Assembly: GCA_002499345.1 (NCBI GenBank)
Contig: DALF01000001.1
Coordinates: 1-23,829, forward strand
DNA length: 23,829 bases
Direction: 5' to 3'
Source of the DNA: Euryarchaeota archaeon UBA170
GTDB taxonomy: Archaea; Thermoplasmatota; Poseidoniia; Poseidoniales; Thalassarchaeaceae
The stretch's first letter is position 1. The number at the start of each line of letters is the position of its first letter. Positions 1 to 5,768 of this stretch are shown here, piece after piece. The notes beneath the pieces are model-generated. The model was not told where the DNA came from. It worked only from the letters and a program-made list of their open reading frames with translations, and did no database searches. A program made the position numbers and the translations under genes.

Positions 1-88
1 AAAGGGAATCTTCACGGCAGATGAGTTTGAAGAGATAATGGAGCACGCCAAAGCCAGATGTGCCGAATTAAGGGAAATTGTAGACTAA
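1..88 (+). CDS. C-terminal end of an upstream gene, probably exosome subunit Rrp42 (partial)
   Basis: An open frame runs from the window edge (frame starting at base 2) to a TAA at 86-88 and encodes 28 residues. The tail is charged and helical, with glycine then Phe-Thr followed by an acidic helix ending in Leu-Arg-Glu-Ile-Val-Asp. This resembles the C-terminal helix of archaeal Rrp42, the non-catalytic RNase PH-like exosome subunit. The call also rests on gene order, because rrp42 commonly precedes the L37Ae gene in archaea. It ends 11 bases before the L37Ae start, so the two are probably cotranscribed. The identity is an inference from a short tail. Confidence 0.5.
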   Translation, partial: KGIFTADEFEEIMEHAKARCAELREIVD

Positions 89-99
89 TAGGTGATTGA

Positions 100-468
100 A
101 TGTCAAAAAGAACACAGAAAGCAGGCCTTACAGCACGTTATGGTTCACGGTACGGAGTTAGCGTTAGAAGGAGAGCCGGCTCAGCCATAAGGAAGAAATC
201 AAAGTTATACACATGCCCCAAGTGCCATTATGTCAAAGTAAGGAGAAAGTCAGCTGGAATTTGGCATTGTAAAAAGTGCGATCATACATTCTCTGGCGGA
301 GTTTGGGAGCCTTTCACGAGAGCGTCCGATGCTAACAACAGGGTAGTTAGGAGATCAATGGAAGGCGCCACAGCTACTGATATGGCTGTCATCGCTCAAC
401 AAGCTGCAGTTGACTTTGAGAGAAAATTAGCGGAGGCAGATGAAATTGCCGACTCAGAGGAAGAATGA
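100..468 (+). CDS. rpl37ae: 50S ribosomal protein L37Ae (eL43)
   Basis: Encodes a 122-residue zinc-ribbon protein of the large ribosomal subunit. The basic N-terminus (residues 1-35, rich in Arg and Lys) is followed by a C4 ribbon with cysteines 39, 42, 57 and 60, in the usual L37Ae arrangement (CPKC, then CKKC). An AGGTGA ribosome binding site at 90-95 sits four bases before the ATG. Archaeal L37Ae proteins are typically about 80-95 residues. This one carries an extra acidic, alanine-rich helical tail from about residue 80 that ends in several glutamates. The next gene starts inside the last 29 bases, consistent with translational coupling. Confidence 0.95.
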   Translation: MSKRTQKAGLTARYGSRYGVSVRRRAGSAIRKKSKLYTCPKCHYVKVRRKSAGIWHCKKCDHTFSGGVWEPFTRASDANNRVVRRSMEGATATDMAVIAQQAAVDFERKLAEADEIADSEEE

Positions 469-688
469 GAGAACTATCTCTCTATCTCTCGATTTCCCTC
501 ATGCTGAAGCGGAGCACATAGCGAGCGGCCTGAAAACTGAATCAGACTTTATCGAGGATAATGGAAAAATCTCTATCTCAATCACTGCAAGTAATTTCTC
601 AGATACAAGGGCCATATGGAATTCCACAATGAGAGGGATAATCGCTTCTGAGCAAGCTTTGAATGCAATCAGAGAATCAGGTGACTAG
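440..688 (+). CDS. pcc1: KEOPS complex subunit Pcc1
   Basis: An 82-residue protein with the Pcc1 pattern. An N-terminal beta strand with an aliphatic-Asp-Phe-Pro core (residues 13-20) is followed by a helix ending in a Gly-Leu-Lys-Thr-Glu turn, two beta strands, and a C-terminal helix with the family's Arg-Ala-x-x-Asn-Ser signature near residues 57-63. Pcc1 is the dimerisation subunit of KEOPS, which makes N6-threonylcarbamoyladenosine on tRNA position 37. The gene overlaps L37Ae by 29 bases. ATG 440 is the only ATG in frame ahead of the conserved core; a TTG at 446 is the alternative. Placement between L37Ae and prefoldin beta is a conserved archaeal order. Confidence 0.85.
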   Translation: MKLPTQRKNERTISLSLDFPHAEAEHIASGLKTESDFIEDNGKISISITASNFSDTRAIWNSTMRGIIASEQALNAIRESGD

Positions 689-689
689 T

Positions 690-1013
690 ATGAACGCAAA
701 CAATGACATCGCAGAGGCTTTGAAAGCAGTAGCTCAAGAGTTACAGGCCACTCTGGCTCAGATGCAAAATGTCACTACGCAACTAAGCGAGTTGACAATA
801 ACAATCGACGCACTATCTAGTCAGCATCCTTCTAAGCCCGTATACAGGGCAATCGGAAGCCTCCTTCTCGAGGTTGAAGATAGAGAATCACTGAAGGGGG
901 ACTTGGGGCTAACTATGAATTCATTTCAAGAGCACATGGATAGGCTTTCCTCCAAAGAGAAAGAGCTTCGAGAAAAATATGATGCCCTAGTCAGGGCATA
1001 TGAATCACAGTGA
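690..1013 (+). CDS. pfdB: Prefoldin subunit beta
   Basis: A 107-residue coiled-coil protein. Two long amphipathic helices flank the family's central beta hairpin, which here reads Pro-Val-Tyr-Arg-Ala-Ile-Gly and then Leu-Leu-Leu-Glu-Val-Glu-Asp-Arg-Glu. The C-terminal helix has the usual Ser-Lys-Glu-Lys-Glu-Leu-Arg-Glu-Lys-Tyr ending. Beta subunits join alpha subunits in the jellyfish-shaped prefoldin hexamer that holds unfolded proteins for the group II chaperonin. I chose ATG 690 over an upstream in-frame ATG at 663: AGGTGA at 679-684 lies five bases before 690, directly after the Pcc1 stop. The longer form adds nine residues. Confidence 0.92.
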   Translation: MNANNDIAEALKAVAQELQATLAQMQNVTTQLSELTITIDALSSQHPSKPVYRAIGSLLLEVEDRESLKGDLGLTMNSFQEHMDRLSSKEKELREKYDALVRAYESQ

Positions 1014-1848
1014 GATTATGCCGGGAATAGAATCTGAACAAAATGAACTCAGCATCGACTTAAAGTTCATGCTCGATTTACTTTCCGAAGGTAAGACAAG
1101 CGATGCATTGCAACTCTCAGGATCACTGTTGGAGAGGTCTAGGTCGCCTTCAGAGAGAAATCATGAAATTGAGGCCAGAGTCAGGTTAGAGAGGTCGCTT
1201 ATCGGAGCGGTAAATGAGGAAGAAATCGGATCTGAATTAAGGTGGTGCGTAGACAGATTAAATGCCATATCAAGCGGATCTTCGGTACACGGCCTCGCAT
1301 TACTAAATCTAGCTACATGGCACGCTAATAGAGGTGAGCTAATGATGTCCTTAGCTACTCATTCTGGAATTTCAATCAATAACGGGCACCCTCTAGACAT
1401 AAATTCACTATCTAGATTAGAGGTTGGCAGAATTCTCAGATCAATGAATGACTACGGGCCCGCTATGAGGCACCTATGGTCGGCAAGATCGGGATTCATA
1501 GAATTAGAGATGGTTCCAGAGTCAATCACCACATCCCTGGAATGGCTCGATCTAGCACTTGACGATATAAATGAAGACTCTCCAACTATGGCCTCAATAA
1601 TTGATGATGCCAAACCACGTCAGGGGCCTGGCAATACCATCACCCCCTCCAATCCCGATGATATTGCCTCTGTCGTAGAGTATCTATTTCCAATTTTAAC
1701 TCAAGATTTGTCAGGTACATCGAGGGTGGATATTGGATTAATTATTGAGGCGTCTGAGAAAATAAACAGAAGCGTATGGAGGAATGCCATAGAATCTAGA
1801 AAGAAAGAAATTCAGGACCCTAGTCTTTTGGAAGAATTCCAGTCGTGA
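1000..1848 (+). CDS. Uncharacterised helical (TPR-like) protein
   Basis: A 282-residue soluble protein with no signal peptide or membrane segment. It is nearly all predicted helix. Paired helices around residues 95-180 (rich in Leu, Ala and Trp, including Leu-Asn-Leu-Ala-Thr-Trp-His-Ala and a later Tyr-Gly-Pro-Ala-Met-Arg) suggest a TPR-like solenoid, with a separate acidic C-terminal domain after a Pro-rich linker near residue 205-220. I recognise no family or catalytic motif. It overlaps prefoldin beta by 14 bases from ATG 1000; ATG 1018 (276 residues) is an equally plausible start. Its 3' end overlaps the convergent Nudix gene by 37 bases. Conserved context with Pcc1 and prefoldin might hint at a role in protein quality control, but that is speculation. 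Confidence 0.75.
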   Translation: MNHSEIMPGIESEQNELSIDLKFMLDLLSEGKTSDALQLSGSLLERSRSPSERNHEIEARVRLERSLIGAVNEEEIGSELRWCVDRLNAISSGSSVHGLALLNLATWHANRGELMMSLATHSGISINNGHPLDINSLSRLEVGRILRSMNDYGPAMRHLWSARSGFIELEMVPESITTSLEWLDLALDDINEDSPTMASIIDDAKPRQGPGNTITPSNPDDIASVVEYLFPILTQDLSGTSRVDIGLIIEASEKINRSVWRNAIESRKKEIQDPSLLEEFQS

Positions 1849-2207
1849 TTCTTTATCTTCATAATCTCTTCTTCATCCCAAGAAAGTCTAGATGGGATTT
1901 CTATACACCATCCAACTTCCTCAATAGATACATCATCCGAATCCCATGGTTCTGGAAATGGCTCATCATTCACTTCAACGAGAACGACCACTCCGCCGTC
2001 TACTAGGTCCTCCTCGTACGATACTGCAGTCCCTAGTAACCCAGTCTCCTCATAGAGTTCTCTCAATGCCGCAACATCCCATTCCTCTTCATCTATGACC
2101 TCCCCGCCGGGTAGCTCCCAACCTCTCTCTTTATGCAATACCATAATCCAGGGATTGCCTAAATTCGCTCCTTTAATGGAGTATGTCCAACATAACACAA
2201 ACATCAT
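1812..2207 (-). CDS. Nudix hydrolase
   Basis: A 131-residue single-domain Nudix protein. The full signature G-x5-E-x7-R-E-x-x-E-E-x-G-x is present: G35, E41, R49, E50, E53, E54 and G56. These residues bind the metal and hydrolyse a nucleoside diphosphate linked to another group. The Trp-Glu-Leu-Pro-Gly-Gly preceding the box is the usual substrate-strand motif. The substrate cannot be told from sequence; nucleotide pool cleansing or ADP-sugar hydrolysis are typical options. It is the last gene of a leftward operon, with its ATG overlapping the TGA of the TPR gene (ATGA overlap at 2204-2207). Its 3' end overlaps the rightward gene ending at 1848. Confidence 0.88.
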   Translation of the reverse strand: MMFVLCWTYSIKGANLGNPWIMVLHKERGWELPGGEVIDEEEWDVAALRELYEETGLLGTAVSYEEDLVDGGVVVLVEVNDEPFPEPWDSDDVSIEEVGWCIEIPSRLSWDEEEIMKIKNHDWNSSKRLGS

Positions 2208-3199
2208 TCTCTCTCCATTTTTTTCCGCAGTTCTTCATTAATTTCAATAGCCCCTTCAATTCCTTGTGCAGCCATTCTTCTCGTCATGAAGAATGCTTCA
2301 GAAATCCTCCCTTCAATGACCATTTCTTCCACCTCTCCCATTGGATTTTCAGCAATCTCAACCACCTTACTTTCAATTTCACTATCAGGGGTGGCCATAT
2401 CTTCCATCTTACTGAGGAAATCAACTCTCTGTTCTATGCCAGGCGACTTCCACTTCCTCCTTTGCTTCCCATCAAGCTCATCTTCCATCCTTGATTTGAA
2501 CTCGTCTCTGACTGGATTCCCAGGGAAGCACGACTGAGCCTGATCATAGCAAAGCCACGCGTCACTATATTCGCCCCTCCTTTCATGCATCCTGCCAAGT
2601 GACGCCCAAGCCTCATGATTGGTCGGCCTCTGAGCCAGAATAATCTTCGATAAACGCATAAATTGATCTTCATCACCTGAGTCTCTTATTCTTTCAATCC
2701 TTCTCGAGAATAGTGTATTAGCCCTTCTATCTCTTAGATCTAGCTTACTTGTTCTATCTAGGAAGTCTGCTAGAACTCCTTTAGAATTTGAGACCATCTT
2801 CCACCACTGGTTAGGGTCCAGCGGATCAGCATCTAAGGAAGCAAGAAGCAAACGGTAACCAGATGTCAAGAAATCAATCCCCTCCAATTGAATTAGTTGC
2901 TCTGGCTTCCTTCCCAAAACCGAGAATAAGTCTTCCAGAACAGACTGAATGCCCTCTGAATCGCCAAGAAGAGTCTTTACTCTCACCAGGATTTTCCAAT
3001 TATCTGGATTAGTAAAATCGTATAGAACGGCCTGTCGAGCACTTTGTTCTCCCCATTCTAAGTTGACAAGTCGATCTTGTATCAAATGCCCATTCTCATC
3101 CAAAGCGAGATTAACATATTTCTCGGCCTGACTTCTATGTCTATCTCCGAGACTCCTCCGGGGGTGTTGCAGACTATCTGCAATATCTGAATCTGACAT
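2204..3199 (-). CDS. TPR-repeat protein of unknown function
   Basis: A 331-residue soluble helical protein. The clearest TPR unit is around residues 194-227 (Asn-x-Glu-Ala-Trp, then Gly-Arg-x-x-Glu-Arg-Arg-Gly-Glu-Tyr-Ser-Asp-Ala-Trp, then the Phe-Pro-Gly-Asn turn). Degenerate units occur at about 55-95 and 118-150, each with the Asp-Pro-Asn-x-Trp turn. The C-terminal 90 residues are strongly charged and probably form long helices. A GAGGT ribosome binding site lies before ATG 3199. It sits seven bases after the UbiD-family gene and overlaps the Nudix start by four bases, so the three are likely one transcript. TPR proteins usually bind partner proteins; no partner is evident. Confidence 0.8.
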   Translation of the reverse strand: MSDSDIADSLQHPRRSLGDRHRSQAEKYVNLALDENGHLIQDRLVNLEWGEQSARQAVLYDFTNPDNWKILVRVKTLLGDSEGIQSVLEDLFSVLGRKPEQLIQLEGIDFLTSGYRLLLASLDADPLDPNQWWKMVSNSKGVLADFLDRTSKLDLRDRRANTLFSRRIERIRDSGDEDQFMRLSKIILAQRPTNHEAWASLGRMHERRGEYSDAWLCYDQAQSCFPGNPVRDEFKSRMEDELDGKQRRKWKSPGIEQRVDFLSKMEDMATPDSEIESKVVEIAENPMGEVEEMVIEGRISEAFFMTRRMAAQGIEGAIEINEELRKKMERE

Positions 3200-3206
3200 A
3201 ATGACC

Positions 3207-4520
3207 TCACAAAACCGACTCGAAAGGAGATTTATCCGAGCCGGGAGTAAGAGTAGCGTCCATCCCGATTTTACTTGTTACTCCATCTTCGGTTCTACTA
3301 GGGTCGAGACTGGACCCCCTCTGTCCACTGAGGATTATGGTATCTTTATCTGGTTGCCATCTTGTCATCAATGCCCATTCTACTCTTTTTGGATCTGAGA
3401 TATCTATGTCCGTATCAACCACTACAACCTGTTTCATCGAGGGATGGCCCCTGAAAGCGGCCTCGATGGCTAGCATCCCGTCACCAGTATTCTTTGGAAC
3501 TATTTGAACCACCGAAGACAGCCATCCACATCCCCCATCGGTCATGTGGACATCCACGCATTCAACTACCTTAGATACTGAATTCTTTATTGTAGGTGCC
3601 CTTGGCATTCCCATTAATGTTCTATGTTCAATTCCAGTAGGTATCAGTGCGTGAAATATGGGGTCAATACGATGATGTACGCATTCATACTCAATCACGT
3701 GCTCCTGTCTAATATCGTCCACCGTTCCCGTGATGTCTACATACGGCCCCTCATCGTCTCTCTCAGTAGTAATCCTGGCTTCCATAGCATACTCAGCATC
3801 AGCAGGAACCATGACTCCGTTAGGGAGTATGACGACTTTCAGAGGTGAGCCATGTAGCCTCAGATGCAAGGAGGAGGCGACAGTTAACTCATCGACATAG
3901 TCGGAGAACGACATAGCCGCCGCCAGAAGGACTGTGGGATCAGCACCATTCACCACGGCAATCGGAACATCCTCTCCTGCCTCTGCAGCTTCGGAGCTAA
4001 TCGTCCTTAGGTGCCTAGGTACAAGCCTAGCAACGGTGTGATTACTGTCCCTCAGTAATTGACGGTGGAATGATACGTTCCTAACTCCGGAATACTGTGC
4101 AACAATAATTGACGCTGACTGATACCTCCCGCCATCCTCCTCAAAGTGCCAGGGAATAGGAATTTTTGTCAGATTGACATCTTTCTGGCCAGATTGCATC
4201 ACCGGCGCTTCGGTAGAGTCTACAATCTCGGGATCTGAAGGATTCTCCATGGCCCATGCAAGTACGTCAATCAAATCTCCCGGTGATATGTCAAACATTT
4301 CACACAATCTTGACTTCTCTAGGACATTTAGAGCCGCTCTGTGTCCGGGGGCCTCACTTATGTCATTGAATACTAGGGGGATATCCCCCAGCATGTTCGA
4401 AGTTTCAATCATACCATGCAAAACGCTAGTAGATTCCTGTACGCTATGGACGCCATTCAGCATGTCACGGAAGGCCATATTGGGGGGCGGTGTCAATACA
4501 TGCTTGAATGTTAGTGACAT
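3207..4520 (-). CDS. UbiD-family prenyl-FMN decarboxylase; candidate anhydromevalonate phosphate decarboxylase
   Basis: A 437-residue member of the UbiD family, which removes carboxylate groups using prenylated FMN. Visible family features are Gly-Gly-Arg-Tyr-Gln-Ser-Ala near 130-136, the cofactor-site stretch Arg147-Asn148-Val-Ser-Phe-His152-Arg153, Arg-His-Leu-Arg near 169-172, and the segment Pro-Ala-Asp-Ala-Glu243-Tyr-Ala-Met-Glu247 followed by Glu-Gly-Pro at 257-259. This last segment aligns with the conserved acidic active-site region. The closest known roles are UbiD in quinone synthesis and the trans-anhydromevalonate 5-phosphate decarboxylase of the archaeal modified mevalonate pathway. 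I favour the latter because isopentenyl phosphate kinase and IPP isomerase lie a few kilobases away, but they are in a different operon. A GAGGGG motif precedes the ATG. Confidence 0.85.
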   Translation of the reverse strand: MSLTFKHVLTPPPNMAFRDMLNGVHSVQESTSVLHGMIETSNMLGDIPLVFNDISEAPGHRAALNVLEKSRLCEMFDISPGDLIDVLAWAMENPSDPEIVDSTEAPVMQSGQKDVNLTKIPIPWHFEEDGGRYQSASIIVAQYSGVRNVSFHRQLLRDSNHTVARLVPRHLRTISSEAAEAGEDVPIAVVNGADPTVLLAAAMSFSDYVDELTVASSLHLRLHGSPLKVVILPNGVMVPADAEYAMEARITTERDDEGPYVDITGTVDDIRQEHVIEYECVHHRIDPIFHALIPTGIEHRTLMGMPRAPTIKNSVSKVVECVDVHMTDGGCGWLSSVVQIVPKNTGDGMLAIEAAFRGHPSMKQVVVVDTDIDISDPKRVEWALMTRWQPDKDTIILSGQRGSSLDPSRTEDGVTSKIGMDATLTPGSDKSPFESVL

Positions 4521-4610
4521 TACCCCTCTCTAGGGCCCACTTAGTCGAGGCTATCCCGTCACGCTCTTATACCCCATGAGGGTCGGCGAGACGTCATTTG
4601 AGGTGTCATT
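4521..4610. promoter_or_regulatory. Divergent promoter region between the UbiD-family gene and rpsL
   Basis: This 90-base gap separates leftward and rightward operons, so it should hold both promoters. A near-palindromic TATA-like element (CTTATACC on plus, GGTATAAG on minus) lies at about 4566-4573. On the minus strand it would place initiation roughly 20-30 bases from the UbiD-family ATG; on the plus strand it would place it close to the S12 start. A GAGGTG ribosome binding site at 4600-4605 lies five bases from the TTG at 4611 and supports that start. The TATA assignment is by eye only. Confidence 0.35.
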
Positions 4611-5051
4611 TTGGGTAGAGGTCTTTTCTCCGGGCAGAAGATGAAGTCTGATAGGAAGAGATATCGCTGGAAGGAGCGCAAATTTAGAGACCGACAATTC
4701 AAGCAACAGAGAGGCGGTGTTCTAAAGCACGATCCTCTAGTGGGCAGTACTCAGGCCAAGGGAATAGTAGTAGAAAAAGTCGGTTTTGAGGCCAAACAAC
4801 CCAATTCTGGTATCAGAAAGGCAGTCAAGATCAGCCTCATCAAAACTGGCAACAGACTTACTGCCTTCGCCCCTGGCGATGGTGCGATTTCATTTATCGA
4901 CGAACATGATGAGGTTCTCGTAGAGGGCATAGGCGGTAGCAAAGGAAGGTCATACGGGGATATCCCCGGTGTCAGATACAAGGTCATCAAGGTCAACGGC
5001 GTATCCTTGGACGAAATGGTAAGGGGCCGTAAAGAGAAGCCAATCAGGTAG
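4611..5051 (+). CDS. rpsL: 30S ribosomal protein S12 (uS12)
   Basis: A 146-residue archaeal-type S12, the decoding-centre protein of the small subunit. The loop Lys62-Gln-Pro-Asn-Ser66 and the archaeal Pro-Gly-Asp-Gly-Ala-Ile loop near 88-93 are both intact. These line the A site and correspond to the streptomycin-related loops in bacteria. The start is TTG at 4611: it restores the conserved Met-Gly-x-Gly-x-Phe N-terminus seen in archaeal S12, and GAGGTG sits five bases upstream. The first ATG (4641) would lose this segment. It heads an S12-S7-EF-2 group. S7 starts eight bases after its stop. Confidence 0.96.
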   Translation: MGRGLFSGQKMKSDRKRYRWKERKFRDRQFKQQRGGVLKHDPLVGSTQAKGIVVEKVGFEAKQPNSGIRKAVKISLIKTGNRLTAFAPGDGAISFIDEHDEVLVEGIGGSKGRSYGDIPGVRYKVIKVNGVSLDEMVRGRKEKPIR

Positions 5052-5059
5052 GTATTGAG

Positions 5060-5677
5060 ATGTCCGATGAAACAATCCAAGCAGATTCTATGGTAGAGGC
5101 ACCAATCGCAGGGATTGGGACCATGGTCTTTGGAAAGTGGGACGCCGCAGAGGTTACTTGTTCAGATCCCGGACTTGCACCTTACATCAATCTCACAACC
5201 ATAGGTACGCCTCACAGTGGAGGGCGACACGCTAACGCATGGTTTGGTAAGTCAAAGCTCTCGGTGGTTGAAAGGTTCATCAATAATCTAATGAGAACGG
5301 GCAAATTCTCAGGAAAGAAGCAACATTGTGCCAAGGCATATGAGGCAGCACTAGATTCAATCAATAACAGGACAGGGGAGAATCCCCTACAGTCCTTCAT
5401 AGATGCCATTGTAGAGGCATCCCCCTGTGAGGAAATAACTAGAATTAAGCAAGGAGCAGTCAGTACGCCAAAGGCAGTAGATTCTTCTCCTAGCAGGAGA
5501 TTAGACATAGCACTGAGAAATCTAGCCATAGGTTGTACGTCTGCTACAGCTGGAAGCAAGAGAACTCTGGTTCAGGGAATCGTTAGTGAAATCACCAAAG
5601 CCGCAGAGGGAGATGTAGCGGCTTTCTCCATAGGTAAGAGGGAAGAAATTGAGCGTGTTGCCGCTTCGGCAAGGTAA
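5060..5677 (+). CDS. rpsG: 30S ribosomal protein S7 (uS7)
   Basis: A 205-residue archaeal S7, the 3' major domain organiser of 16S rRNA. Recognisable parts are the Lys-Leu-Ser-Val-Val-Glu-Arg-Phe-Ile-Asn-Asn-Leu-Met-Arg helix near residues 65-79, the Gly-Glu-Asn-Pro-Leu-Gln turn near 110-115, the positively charged Pro-Ser-Arg-Arg-Leu-Asp helix near 147-152, and the Ser-Ala-Arg C-terminal end typical of archaeal and eukaryal S7. The acidic N-terminus (residues 1-15) is unrelated to the core. An AGGT motif lies six bases before ATG 5060. It is cotranscribed with S12. Confidence 0.96.
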   Translation: MSDETIQADSMVEAPIAGIGTMVFGKWDAAEVTCSDPGLAPYINLTTIGTPHSGGRHANAWFGKSKLSVVERFINNLMRTGKFSGKKQHCAKAYEAALDSINNRTGENPLQSFIDAIVEASPCEEITRIKQGAVSTPKAVDSSPSRRLDIALRNLAIGCTSATAGSKRTLVQGIVSEITKAAEGDVAAFSIGKREEIERVAASAR

Positions 5678-5768
5678 TTCTTCTGCATTCTTACGGTCAT
5701 GTTTTACTTCTCCCCACAATCGGATTTATGAACCATAGTCAGGTGGACGGGACAATTGAGGAATTAAG
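5678..5768 (+). promoter_or_regulatory. S7 to EF-2 intergenic region with possible terminator and promoter
   Basis: This gap holds a T-rich run (about 5699-5713) that could end S7 transcripts. It is followed by a TATA-like ATTTATGAA at about 5724-5732. If used, initiation would fall around 5750-5757, just before the GAGG ribosome binding site at 5758-5761 and the EF-2 ATG at 5769. EF-2 may therefore have its own promoter rather than depending on the S12-S7 transcript alone. Both elements were judged by eye. Confidence 0.3.
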
